Shown here: positions 20,733-33,530 of the stretch, piece after piece
How positions within the stretch are numbered: position 1 is the stretch's first letter
Layout: every line of letters starts with the position of its first letter
Assembly: GCA_030490835.1 (NCBI GenBank)
Contig: CM059971.1
Span: forward strand, 3,542,545 to 3,606,544
Direction of reading: 5' to 3'
DNA: 64,000 bases
Source of the DNA: Annona cherimola
Taxonomy: Eukaryota > Streptophyta > Magnoliopsida > Magnoliales > Annonaceae
Program-made: the position numbers and the translations under genes
The notes under the pieces: model-generated
Told to the model about the DNA's origin: nothing
The model's input: only the letters and a program-made list of their open reading frames with translations
The model's database searches: none

Positions 20733-21510
20733 AAAAAGTTAATTCTAAATATACCCCTTACATTTGCCCTTGATTCAAATATACCCACTAAGTTTAAAAA
20801 TTTTCAAATATACTTACTAAGGATGTGTTTGGATAAACATAGATGTTTTCAAACTAAAATTATTCATTTCCTACAACTATCCTATTTTTTAATTATTTCT
20901 TTACATCTTCACATGCAACTACCTTACTTTTCAATTATTTCTACATAATTATCCATATAACTAACATATCTGTTTTACCTTTATTCTCTTTACTTTTCAT
21001 AATTGCTCGTATCGTATCATATTATTTTATATTATTTCAAAAAATTTTAGCGCATATTATTTTATGTTATTTCAAAAACTTTTACGCTAAAATTTTTTCA
21101 TTCAAAAGTTTTATTATTTCTTAAACACACCATAAGTGTGAATGAAATTTCGTCCATGCCCATTTCATCGACACAACTAAAATCCATCATAGGAAATGTC
21201 CAAAATGCCCCTTATAATTTGATAATGGTAGTCTTTCTGCTATGACAAAAGTTGGACAATGTATTGAAAACACATTCGACTTGAAAGAGAAGCCAGGCAA
21301 ATTGAGTTTTAACAATTTGGATATCGTGGCAATGACAATCGATGTTGATCAATCGGGGTTAGTATGAGATTTTAAAATTATTAAATGTCATATTGGATAT
21401 ATTTGAAATAAATGAGACACTTAGTGGGTATATACGAAAATTTTCAGATTTCGCGGGTATATTTGTAGTTCAAGGCAAACGAAGTAGATATATTTGAAAT
21501 TAACTTTTAA
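20733..21510. mobile_element. Fold-back element with a second MITE nested inside
   Basis: Left arm AAAGTTAATTCTAAATATA followed by CCCACTAAGTTTAAAAATTT. The right arm is the complement, ending ATATTTGAAATTAACTTTT. At 20821-21131 lies a nested unit starting GGATGTGTTTGGATAAA and ending TTTCTTAAACACACC. The nested family recurs at about 24510, 25340-25590, 39370-39780 and 46760-46920. Target duplications not resolved. Confidence 0.55.
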
Positions 21511-22900
21511 AAAAAATCAAAACAAAATTAGTAATGCATCAGCTCATGGTGAACAATTTCTCCTTCGGCAATGATTTTAAAGACGGAAAGAATAGCAGCC
21601 ACATTATGATTTTACAAATTAAGTAAAAAGTTACACTTATGTTTGTTAGCCTAGTAGAGAAGATAAGAAGAATTCACCAACAACCACTCAAAGAAAACAA
21701 AAAACCTGCATGAGCACTTTCCAAAAGCCTAATAACCGCATTTTATTTTATTTTATTTTATTCTAAATCAAGACAACTATTGTACCATTTACATTCCCTC
21801 TGAACTCCACAGCCTGAATACAAACATCCTTGCTTGAAAGGGGTTCTCTCACTTCTCAAATTTGATAGAACATGTTTATTCCAGGCGATCACAACCAGTC
21901 GAGTTCCAATAGTGTAAAGATAAGATAACTGAAAAGGAACCAAGAAAACTACAAACTGCATCATAGGAAGAGTTCATCCATCCATATCAAGATTCTGTTG
22001 CTACGGATTATATTTGGCCATTTATTCAACATCCAACGTATCTGCGATTCATAACTTCCGAGTAAATTCAACAGAGCTATTGAAATTCCAAGGAATAGCT
22101 TACAGTGCCAGTAGCCTGTTTGGGGCCTTAAGGGGATCAATGAACGAGTAGTTTGATACAGAAAATAACAATAACAATCCTGTTTGGAGTTTCTTATCCA
22201 AAACTTTTGCACCCATGAAAATCGTCGACGTTCGCAAATGAAGAATTACCAACCAAAGTCGCCCAAGTAATGATCGTGCAAAAAAGCTGATATAAGGACC
22301 TCACAAGAATATGTTGATCGAATTTCCAAGAGTTCCCAAAAATACCCAAAATCTCCCTTTCCAAATTGAAGAATCGTTCTATCACATTCAATGATGGCTT
22401 TCAGTTATGCGGAGTGAGCATTCGAAAGCATCCAGATACAATATTTCAGAAAACCAAATCCAGACGAAAATTACCCATATCATACGCATAGGAAACCATG
22501 ATTTCTCGAGTAATTCAGCAGCACAAAGGCATAGCAAGGAGGACGAAAACAATCAATCGACTTGAGAAATGAAATCTTGACCTGTTGGAAATTCTCCAGA
22601 GAGCAGTGATGAGATGAGCAAGGGTAAGGCAACAGGGAGAAACGAAGGGTTATGAGAAGTGATTAAAAAAGGGAATTTGCAAGAAGAAAAACTAGGAAAT
22701 CAAAACAAAAGGAAAAGCGGACGCGGAAACAGAGGAAGCTGAACGAACCTTTTAGCGGCAGGCTGCTGGTGAAGAGAGCGGTTTTTTGTTTTTTTGGATA
22801 ATAGAGGCGGTGTGTTTTGGCGGAGAGTTTTTGGGGATTCAAGAGGCCCCATTGGAGGTTAGCACGCGGGCTGCTCAGTGCTCACTTGGGCTTACGTTGG
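21511..22900 (-). other. Possible leader/promoter of a minus-strand gene
   Basis: GC content rises at 22560-22880 and the minus strand reads CCGCCAAAACACACCGCCTC followed by a CAGCAGCCTGCCGCTAAAAG|GTTCG step that could be a splice donor. It lies upstream of, and on the same strand as, the MPP-beta relic, so it might be its lost first exon. No transit-peptide-like ATG frame was found. Otherwise nothing recognisable. Confidence 0.2.
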
Positions 22901-25900
22901 GCTAGTGATTAATCTTGTATTCAACATTATTTTTCAAAAACTTCCATCCAACCCTAAACTAAATCCATATAAATCGGTTCAGCTTTGATATTTTGAGAAA
23001 TAAAAGAATGGCAATTATCGAAGAAAAAGGAGAAAAAGAATGGCAAATGTGCTCATTCTGAGTTATCAGGTTGGCTGGGATGAGATGAGATGAGATGAGA
23101 TGTGAGTGACGACCTTTGGGTTGCATTTTTTCAACCACTACCTAACAATCAAACAATACTTTTGACCCAAACTATCTGAAGATTGGAACACAATTAGGGC
23201 CAGTTTGGGGTCAACCTGATCCAATTTGCGTTCCTGAGATGAGACAGCAGAGTAAGCGTAGAATCCTATTACAGTGCATCAGCACTAGCCAGGCAGGGAC
23301 ATAACATAGCCAGTTGCACTGGGTCCAGTTGGTAACGGGTAAAACCGTAAAAGTAAAAGTAAAGTTTCCTTTTCTACACATATCTCAATCTACTTTGACA
23401 CCTTAGTTAACTATCCTACTTTTTCTATTATCTTTTTATAAAGCGAGATTAGTGCAAATGGATGCGCAATTCATTTTCTATTTTTTTAACATTTTTTATA
23501 AATTCGTTAATCTAGATGTGTTTAATTTATAAATCAAGTTTTAGTATTTTAGAGCTGTGTATATGTGTGTGTATATATATATATAAATGAGAATATTTTT
23601 GTCATATATATATATTTAGATGAAAAATTTTATAAAAATTTTCAAAAGTATAAAAATAGGTTTTGCCTCTAGTTATACTCAAGTTTCAATGCCATCGAGT
23701 GCAACCCTTACATTTTAGCCTTTTCTTAAATCCTTCCAAGGAGCTGTGTTATTCATTTATTCTTTTTGTTCTTAAATCTTAATTGCTACACTTATAATTT
23801 TTTCTATTTTATCCAACTCACGAAAAAAAATTTCTATTTTATCCATACAACTATCACATCTTTCTTTCCCTTTCTCAAATTTTTTCTATTTCCACTATTA
23901 CTTTTGGGTCCCGTTTAGTACCTTCAAAAAAGCTTTAAAAAATCGGACTCTTTCTTACCCACCTTTAAATATATTTCGATATTTTAATTATTTAAATACC
24001 TTATGTTTGTCTATTATTGTCTTTGCATTTTTTCCATCTTCTCATGCTGTTTTATCCATTTTGACTTTATTTTATTTACCCCTAATTGTTACTCTTAACA
24101 TATTAAATCAGTTTGTGGCTTTTCATTTATTTATTTCCATCTGCATTTTTCACCTTTACTTTAGCCACTTCACACTTTGTATCTTACCAAAAGGACCCGT
24201 TATGTTTGGGACAGGGTTTTAAATTTTTAATGGGGCCAAGGCCAGCACGGATTTTGTCAGTTATTGAGGTATTCATAATCATATTTGGCTGCAAGTAAGA
24301 GAGAAGATACTGGCCCGTCTTCATCTTTTGGCCGGCACTCTTGGCAAGTATTAAACTAGGATTCTGGGTTAATTTGCTTTCTTATCTTTTGGCACCCATT
24401 CCAATAAGAACACGTAAGCCCCTCAAATCTCCATCTAAAAATGGGAAACCGTCCTCAGGAAAGGCATCTGCGTATCGTTCCCTTAATTTTATGAGATTTA
24501 CACTTTTGGGGTGTATTTGGGTTGGCACAAAAGTTTTTAACTGAAGCTTTTCCATAAAAAAAAAATTGCACTATGCATAACTATTATATTTTTTAATTAT
24601 TTTTATATACAAACTACCATATTTTTAGTCATTTTCACGTAACTATCAATACAAATAACATATCTATTTTAACTTGAAGGATGCTTATATAAACCCTTTT
24701 TCCATATAATTGTTTCTATTTTTAATATCTAAATGGTTGATGAAAAATACACTCCATTTATTGTATTTAGTATCACTTATATTAATGCAAAAACTCTTTT
24801 ATTGCATATGGGCACCATCTTCAAACAAGCAAAATCAACATATTAAAACAATTTAATGCTAATATTAATTTTTAAGTAATATTTTCAACATCTAATCATC
24901 AGAAATTTCATATACATGGATAAATGATTCCATAAAGTATTATTACATTCCAATATTTCTATGTATTAAAATAGTCATATTTCTAACTATTAATGTCTAT
25001 TTAATGTCTATGTATCATATGATTTTTTATGCTAATTTTTAAGTAATAATTAAATATGATTGATCTCGTACGACTATTTTTAGATAATCTATTATATTTT
25101 GTACTAACACACAAAATCAAGTCAAGCCAAGTTGACAAACATTGAACTTAAACCAAATTAGTTTTGAGATTAGGTTAAAATAAATTGAATTATATAACTT
25201 TCTTTTAATGCCTAACTCAACTCTATCATAAATTTGGTTAGGTTAGTTTGGTTTGGGTTGAGACCACCTTATTTATACCTTTAGGGCAAACCACGTTACA
25301 CTTGTATGCATGCTGAGTATATGTGTGTGTTAGTATCATTTAAAACTTTTTAAATAAAAAGTTTTTGGAGTAAAACATTTTAAAATGGAAGAAGTTATGT
25401 GATATGATAGTAATAACGATTAAGAGAAAAGATAATATAGTTAAAATAGATAGAATCGTTGTATATATTGTTGTAGAAAAATCATTAAAAAGTGCAATAA
25501 TTGTATAGAAAGAAGTGAAAAATGATTAGAAAATAAACTCGTAGTGGAAAGTGAAAATGTTGTAGATAAAAAGTTTACCTTGAATCTCCTATAGAAAAAT
25601 TCCTTATCTGTTCCAAATAATTCAAGATTCTTGAATTGAATCTATATCACTATTTCTAAGACAATTTCTCAATTCCTAAGATAACTTTACAATTTTAATA
25701 CAATTTTATCCTTTCCCAATACAACTTTACGCGTTCTCAATATACATAATTACATTCTCATCCTAGATACAGATTTAATCTAAGATCTTGTATCATTTGA
25801 AACACTTTAATGATGCAAGATTCTTTAAATGAATTTGTATTCAGGATGAAAATATAATGATCATATTGTGAATGAGTAAAGTTGTATTGCAAATAGGTAA

Positions 25901-26699
25901 AATTGTGTTGGAAATTAAAAATTTTGTATTGGAAATTAGAAAATTGTCTTGGAATATACAGATTTAATTCAAAGATCTTGTATGATTTGAAACGGTTACC
26001 CATAGCTAATTCATTCCTCATATCCATCTTGCGTTCACTGTCATGCATCTAAATTTTATATTTAAAATAATGATCAATAATTACATTATGAATTTTTAAC
26101 ATCTCATACTACCTCAATAAATAAGAAATTATTTAGCACAAAGTTTGTTTTATCTGTATTTAGCTCAAAGTTTTATTCCTGATTTTTTTAATCTAATTTT
26201 CTTTCCTTTTGAGGGAAAAACTTGAATAAAATTGCAGAATTATCAATAATTTGTAATTTTTTTAATAATTTAGACCATAATTCCCTACTTTTATCTAATT
26301 AAGTAGTGAATTGAATAGGTTTGACGCATTAAATATGTCAACTAAAAGAGTCAACTTCCATTAACGTGGTTAAGGTGCTTAGGTGGAGAAAGAGGAGTAA
26401 GTACTACAATATTTCGGAGATATTTTCACCTTCGAAAGACCAATGAACATTGAAAGAGTGCTATAAAAAATCCACATCCGCTGTAGATTATTAGACGAGA
26501 GAGTGAAGATATGACTAGACCACTGATGAAAGAATAAGTATGCAAAGCAAGAAGGACTACGGATAAGGATATGGACCTTTATAAGACTCTTAGACCAGGG
26601 GAAATGTTAACTGAGTTTTACAAACAATATTAGAAGGTGGTGGGGAAGGATATTTTTGAAATGTTCAACATTTTCATGGAGACATCATCATAGATAATA
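22901..26699. other. AT-rich intergenic spacer with repeat relics
   Basis: No gene seen. Contains a (GATGA)n run at about 23076-23100, a decayed fold-back at about 23455-23665 (TTCGTTAATCTAGATGTGTT arm), and units of the GTGTTTGG-type MITE near 24510 and 25340-25590. Confidence 0.5.
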
Positions 26700-27070
26700 G
26701 ACAAATGATCTTTTCAGACCGGTCGGATTTCCGACCGGTCTGAAAATATATTTTTTTTTATTTTTTTTTGAAAAATAATTTTATAAACTTGTTAATCTAG
26801 TTATATTTAATTTATAAACCAAGTTTTATCATTTTTGGATATGTCTATATATTTATTTTGGATTTTTAAATACTTTAAATACAGGGGTATTTAAAAATCC
26901 AAAATAAATATATAGACATATCCAAAAATGATAAAACTTGGTTTATAAATTAAATATAACTAGATTAACAAGTTTATAAAATTATTTTCAAAAAAAAAAT
27001 AAAAATAAAAATATTTTTTGACCGGTCGGAAATCACCGGAATTCCGACCGGTCTGAAAAGATCGGTGCTC
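26700..27070. mobile_element. Young fold-back MITE with ACCGGT palindromic tips, 9-bp target duplication
   Basis: 371 bp flanked by TAGATAATA at 26691-26699 and 27071-27079 (perfect). Tips contain CAGACCGGTCGG and CCGACCGGTCTG. The two inner arms are almost exact reverse complements for over 100 bp around TACAGGGGTA. This is the least diverged hairpin in the window. RNA from either strand would fold into a long near-perfect duplex. Confidence 0.9.
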
Positions 27071-27093
27071 TAGATAATATACTAATGGCAGAT

Positions 27094-27276
27094 AATCTTA
27101 CACTTTGTCTGAGAACAAGGAAGAAGGACAAAGGAGAAGATATAGTAGTGAAATTAGATATTCTTGTGTCAGTCCGAAATTGATAACTTTATACTTTGTC
27201 TGAGAACAAGGAAGAAAGACAAAGGAGAAGATGTAGTAGTGAAATTAGATATTCATGTGTCTGTCCGAAATTGATT
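27094..27276 (+). repeat. 91-bp tandem duplication
   Basis: CACTTTGTCTGAGAACAAGG (27101) recurs with a 91-bp offset, continuing to GTCCGAAATTGAT in both units. It is non-coding with a few substitutions between units. Confidence 0.85.
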
Positions 27277-27710
27277 CAAATGAATAAAATGGTCAAAAGA
27301 AATGCAAATGTGAATCTGAAATTGCCATTGTAAAAAGAAAAATGTCACATTGCGAAGGAATGAAGATTTCAATTTTTGGATTTGAGGTGAGGCCGGCTTT
27401 TCTTTCATTTATGCCAATCGCTTAGCCGATGCCCGTCCCGTCCCGTCTAATCTCTCTCCTCTTTCTTAAGGATGTTTTTTAATAAAAAAAAATGTCATTG
27501 ATGCAGGAGGCGAGATTGTAAATATGTGGGCTCTGTAAAAGTTCCTAGCATTGAGTGGATGACAGAGAGGTGTCGCGCATTGAAATTTCAGTGCCTAAGG
27601 ATGCATTGAATCATTTCTAGGCATGATGGGGGAGATCAAAAGGTACTGTGTGTACGTTAGGGAAAGTGAAAGTTACGAGAAATGCAACATAGCATTTTGC
27701 CACGTATAGA

Positions 27711-28115
27711 GGAGCCCAATCCACCCGGGTGCATTCAGCCTCAATGCACCCGGGTGCACTGCACCTATTTTTTTTTATGTTTTTTTGAAAATTTTTTCAT
27801 GAAGCTGTTAATATAGGTTTATTTAACATATGTATCAATTTTTACTATTTTTGGAGATTTTTAGATATTTTTTTTAGATTTTTAAAAATCAGTGGCATTT
27901 TTCGTAATTTTAAATTACCGAAAATGCCACTGATTTTTAAAAATCTAAAAAAAATATCTAAAAGTCTCCAAAAATAGTAAAAATTGATACATATGTTAAA
28001 TAAACCTAGATTAACCATTGTATAAAAAAAGTTTCAAAAAAAAATAAAAAAAATAGGTGCAGTCCACCCGGGTGCATTGAGGCTGAATGCACCCGGGTGC
28101 ACTGGATTGAGCTCC
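27711..28115. mobile_element. Young fold-back MITE, A/T-type CCCGGG palindrome, 9-bp target duplication
   Basis: 405 bp flanked by ACGTATAGA at 27702-27710 and 28116-28124 (perfect). Ends GGAGCCCAATCCACCCGG and, inverted, GGAGCTCAATCCAGTGCA. Each end contains two TGCACCCGGGTGCA-type palindromes around CAGCCTC, so each tip can fold on itself. The inner arms then form a long duplex including ATCAGTGGCATTTT and its complement. Confidence 0.9.
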
Positions 28116-28322
28116 ACGTATAGAAAATAAAATATTTTGAAAATTACGTGATTGATACGAAATGATTAGTGTAAAACTGGAATAAATAGGTTTGTTAGAA
28201 GGTAATTGATAGGGAAAATGATTGGAATACATGAGTAAAAGTGAAAAAAATATAAGGATTAGATAATTAATGAAGTGCCTTGAAATCCGTGCACCCCATG
28301 TTTTCCCACCCACATTTCCCAT

Positions 28323-28726
28323 GGGAACTGACCGTATGCTCCTGAGAGCATTGAGCTCTCAATGCTCCCTAGTGCATACTCTCATTTTTTTAATTTTTTT
28401 TTGAAAATTTTCTCACAAGATTATTAATCTAGGTTTATTTAATATGTGTATAAATTTTTACCATTTTTGGAGTATTTAAGATATTTATTTTTTATTTTTA
28501 AAAATCAATAGCATTTTAGGTAATTTAATATTACTTAAGTGCCACTGATTTTCAAAAATAAAAAATAAATATCTAAAATACTCCAAAAAGGGTAAAAATT
28601 AATACGTATGTTAAATACACTTAGATTAATATTTTCATAAAAAAATTTCAAAAAAATAAACAAAATAAATGAATGCACTCAGGAGCATTGAGAGCTCAAT
28701 GCTCCCGGGGGCATACGACCTGGCTC
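28323..28726. mobile_element. Fold-back MITE, T/A-type CCCGGG tips
   Basis: Tips share GAGCATTGAGCTCTCAATGC, and the right tip includes ATGCTCCCGGGGGCAT. Inner arms carry the common core (CCATTTTTGGAGTATTTAAG). Possible decayed target copies ATTTCCCAT and TATTTTCCA. Confidence 0.75.
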
Positions 28727-28949
28727 CTATTTTCCACAACCCAAATGTTTCCTATATTTAGGAGTCTAAAGAAAAGAATTTAGAGGAGTTAAGAATGAAA
28801 TGAGAAATTTCTATCATGAAGAGAAAAAAGATACTAATTATGGTCATTACATAGATCATCCTTAGTTATACAATAAGTATTTTCCTTATATATAAATCTT
28901 TTTTGATAATATAAGAGTTATGATCTACTACACCCAAGGGCAAATATCC

Positions 28950-29165
28950 CTTTTTTATATATTTCTAAAATTTTTTATGAAAATGTCACTAATTTTAAAA
29001 AATCTAAAAAAATATCTACAAATTTTCAAAAATAGAAAAACTTTATACACATGTTAAATACATTTAGATTGACAGTTGTATACAAAAATTTCCAAAAAAA
29101 GAAAAGAAAACGGGTTAAATATACCTGAGTGCATCGGGGTTAAGTGTACCAAAGTGCATTAAAAA
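28950..29165. mobile_element. Decayed partial fold-back element
   Basis: Only one well-preserved arm (TATACACATGTTAAATACATT, ending GAGTGCATCGGGGTTAAGTG). The other arm is truncated. Confidence 0.5.
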
Positions 29166-29457
29166 ATCTTCCATAATATATAATGTTGTATCTTTTGAAA
29201 TAAAATACATATGTAGTTACACCATACACATAAAAACCGAACAATGCTCAGTTGACCACAATGGGTTGAATAAGGCGCTAACGCTGCTACGTGCGTGAGA
29301 TTGAATCCCACGGAATGAGAATTATGAATGGACAATCTATCCTCATTTGTCCCGCTCATCTAAATCTCACTCAACAAAATGATTCCAAACATGTGTTAAA
29401 AGTTCATTTTCTTTTCATGCATATGAGGCTGTTAGAATTTGTAATTAGAAATGAAAT

Positions 29458-30255
29458 ACGACTTGGAAAAGTAAGATATTATTGTAGTAAGTCATATGAA
29501 ATCGTATATACTATGGAAAAAATTCTTACATAAGGCTACCTCTTGTAACTATATTTAAACTTTGTTGCATTTGATACTGGATATGGCTAACTACTATGTA
29601 ATTGTGACCGATGTTTTATAACTATTTGTAGTTAAATTCTAACAACTATTTGTAACCAATTTGGAAAAGTAAGACATTGTTGTCGTAAGGGGTGATTTGC
29701 AAACATACTCACTAAGATTTATCATAATTGTAAATATATTTATATAGTTTTTGAAATTACAAATAACATATGCATAATTTTACCATAATTGCAAATATAC
29801 CCACACCGTTATAACGCCATTATTGAACTATTACAATATGTGTATATTTACAAAGATATGTAAACCACATGAGCATATTTGCAATTTTAAAAATTAAGTA
29901 AGGATATTTAGTCTTTACAAATATGCTCATGTTGTAATAGAGCAGTAATGACACCATAACGCATTAACAGTGTGAGTATAACTACAATTATAATTAAACT
30001 AAATAGGAGTTATTTATGATTTCTGAAATTATGTGGGTATATTTGTAATTGTGGTTAAATTATGTGAGTATATTTGCAAATTATCCTTATAGTAAGTGTA
30101 TATGAAATCATATATACTATTGAAAAATTTCTTACATAAGGCCACCCTTTTGTAACAAATTTAAACTTTTTTGCATTTGATGTTTGATGCGGCTAAGTAC
30201 TTTGTTATTGTACCTATGTATATAACTATTTGTAGCCAAATTCTAATAACTATAT
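29458..30255 (+). repeat. About 200-bp tandem duplication, second unit split by an insertion
   Basis: Unit 1 starts GACTTGGAAAAGTAAGATAT. Unit 2 starts at about 29659 (ATTTGGAAAAGTAAGACATT) and resumes at 30097 after the element 29690-30086. Shared downstream text includes TATACTAT and CTTACATAAGGC(T/C)ACC. Confidence 0.75.
29690..30086. mobile_element. Fold-back element with an internal empty-site control
   Basis: 397 bp with ends GGGTGATTTGCAAACATACT and, inverted, GGATAATTTGCAAATATACT. Flanks TTGTCGTAAG and TTATAGTAAG. The uninterrupted first unit of the tandem duplication reads TTGTAGTAAGTCATATG, showing the pre-insertion site. Confidence 0.8.
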
Positions 30256-30630
30256 CCAAAATTCATGTGCAGCCCCGTTGAGTCATATGTTGCAAAAAAA
30301 ACCACCTTTTTGAGGAGTATAATATGAGAAATAGTGAGGAAGTTAAGAACAGTAAAGTGGGATAACTGAGTACAATATGATAAGTATTTTTTTTTATAAA
30401 AAAAACAGTAAGTGCGTTAGAAAAGAGAAGCTTGGATGGAAATTGGAATAAATTTTACTAAATTAAAATCCTAAGACAATAAGGCTGAACTCGCGGAGTG
30501 TAATTGTTGCTTAAGAAAAGCTAATAAGTGAATCTTTAGGGTCTGTTTGCGTAAGCTAAAAAATTCATGCATTAAGCATAAGTTATGTTTCTTAGCTTAT
30601 CTATTCTGCACTTTTTGGTGAGTTTTTTAA

Positions 30631-31117
30631 GAGTAATTTACTCATATAGTTTGACCAAAGTTACAGATATATTCACGTAGTTTTACAAATTGTTTATTAC
30701 TCCCGCATAATTTTACCAAAATTATATAAAACTCTCATGTGACCTATTTTCCATCAACAATCATTAAAATGAGTCAAAAAATTAAATAATAATGGAAATA
30801 ACCCTATTTAGATCTATATTAAAATTTCATCGCTATAAAATACTCAATTGTGCAGGTAGCGTATTCGGAGAAGAGATCATGTAAAAAGAGAGATTTTCTA
30901 AGGAGCACAAGTGAGTTAATATAGTTCTGAACAGTGTTATTTTCGTCATTATCCAATTTACTAACACACATTTTAAAAGTTGCTGACAAAAAAAGAGGTC
31001 CTATGGGGTTATATGCTATTTTGGTAAAATTATATAAGGGTAATATGTAATTCGTGAAAGTACGTAATTATATCCGCAATTTCGGTCAAACTATGTAGGT
31101 ATATATGAAAATTACTC
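30631..31117. mobile_element. Fold-back element with perfect 10-bp target duplication
   Basis: 487 bp flanked by AGTTTTTTAA at 30621-30630 and 31118-31127. Ends GAGTAATTTACTCATATAG and, inverted, GAGTAATTTTCATATATAC. Related in layout to 29690-30086. It sits within an older unit that begins GGGTCTGTTTGCGTAAGCT near 30540. Confidence 0.85.
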
Positions 31118-33224
31118 AGTTTTTTAATAAGTATTTATATACATCGCAACAACTTATATTACATTCAATCACATTCAATCACATTCATAACCTTTATATG
31201 GCAAAGAGAATTTTTATATGCAAAATATTCGAGCCTAATAGGTAATCTTAGCCAAACAACAACAAAAGTGCAAAACGTGAGCACTTATTATGGACATTAA
31301 TGGCGGCTAAATAGGCCAAACATTGTCAAACCCAAGGGTCTATCTTTACTACGTTAGTATATATGATTTTGCAGCTTTACTACTTTCATGAAAGGATTAG
31401 TCTCATTCCCTATTAATATCCATGGGACACCTTATGCCAATGCAATTCATTGACGTGTTAAAAAACCTTTTATCATGTCTTTTATTTAATTTTTCATGAA
31501 TATATAGGTGGACGAATTTCTATATCGGTAATGGTTTATTTGATGTGATATTTTTCAATTTTCAACAATTTTAAACGTGTTGCACAAATGCAAAAGCTAG
31601 GTTCTAATTAGATGTTTGCCTGACATAAGTCCCTGGTTTAACAGGCAAGACAACAAATAAAGGCGATTACAAATATAATATTACAATAGAGGAGAGAAGA
31701 AAATATGCAAAGACGAGAGAAGGATGGATTCTTGGATATTTTGCTAACCCAAAAGGATCTGTTAAAAGAAGAAATACTAAGCTTGGTTCTGGATCTACTA
31801 CTGGGAGGATATGAAACAACAGCTATGCTAATAGCCATCATTGCCAAATTCCTTTGTAATTGCCCCAAGGCATTGAGAGAACTATGGGTAAGATTACCAT
31901 GCCTAATTTGCTAAGATACATATGGTTAGCTTAATAATCTATCATGTTTAGCTACATGAGAAAAGGCCTATATGTATTTTTTTTATGAAAAGAAAAGAAA
32001 AGTCTCATATTTTTTGAATATACTAATACTTTATATGATATTTATTCAGATAAAATTATTGTTTAGATAAGAATGTAACTAAGATAAAGTAACTGTGGGT
32101 TGACCCATTAAGCACCATAAAATGGGTAAGATAAGTTTATATTTTCTTAGCTGCAGAATAGGGTATGTTCTAAGTAAAAAAGATTTAGTTCAATTAGGAT
32201 AGAGTAAAGGTTCCGAAACCATGAACCAACCTAAATTGGTAATGTATATTTATTACGTCCTTTCTAAATATTTGTATATTTAAGCATATAAAAACTTGTT
32301 TAATTTATCTTTTTTAGAATATTTAATAAATATATTATGATATTATACTATTACGATATTGATTATATGTTGTTAAGTAAGATTTGTAATAGAATTATAT
32401 TTTTCAAATACAAAATGAAGACCATTTAAAAAAATTAAAATTGGTAGTGATTTGACCTTAAGAAAATAGAGTAGAGTAATTCTAAATCAACCAGACTTAA
32501 AAAAAAGGTAAGATAAGAGTTTCTTAAAAAGTAATGATAGAATCGAGCTAGACTTATCTAACTTAAGTTGCACACCTAGGTATATATATTAGAAAAACAA
32601 CTGTGAAATTGAAATTTAAATCAAACTATTTTAACAAGTTAATTTTATACTATTTTCAAATAAGGCCAGTACACATTACATATCCTATTTGGATGAAAAG
32701 TAGAACGCCCTTAAAATAAATAATTTTAAATAATTTCAAACACAATGGTAAGATAGATACTAATTTCATATTTGAATGAGTAGCTTTTGTAGCAGATTAC
32801 ATTATAATTGTAGTGCGATATGACTTTATTGGAACATTTCTTATATATAAATAGAAAGTCTAATTTCATGTAATTGTATTCATTTTTATCGCCTTGTTGA
32901 TTAATGGAAAATCCTTTTTATTTCTTGTGTTTAGCATTATTTATTTGTCATTGGATGTATGCATTTTGTCATTAACAGGAAGAGCATGAGAAGGTGAGAA
33001 GGGAGAAAGTAGCAGGACGATTGGGATGAACGACTACAAGTGCATGAATTTCACTCAGGATCTTATTCATCAAGCGCTCCACTGTGGAAATATAATAAGT
33101 TTGTCCATAGAAAAGCTATAAAACACATACAGTACAAAGGTCAATTTCCCCATGTCACAACTAAGTTTTTAGCTATTAACATTCTTTTGAAAACAGTCAA
33201 TAACAATAATGAGTTCTGATCTAG

Positions 33225-33530
33225 TCACCTGAGTGCAAAACCCATTTTTTTTAAATTTTTTTTGAAAATTTTTATACGATTTTTAATCTAGGCGTATTTA
33301 ATATGTGTATCAATTTTGACTATTTTTAGAGACTTTTAGATATTGTTAATTTTTTAAAATATAAATTACAAAAATACAACTGATTTTAAAAAATAAAAAA
33401 ATCTAGAAATTTTTAAAAATGATAAAAATTAATAGACATGATAAATACATACAAATTAACAATTGCATAAAAAAAATTTCAAAAATAAATAAAAAAAGTG
33501 AGATGCATTCGGGTGCATTCAGTCAACAGC
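33225..33530. mobile_element. Decayed fold-back element in P450-A intron
   Basis: Arms with TTTTTAATCTAGGCGTATTT and its complement. The right tip ATGCATTCGGGTGCATTC is a decayed TGCACCCGGGTGCA type. It is absent from the NLR upstream copies. Confidence 0.6.
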
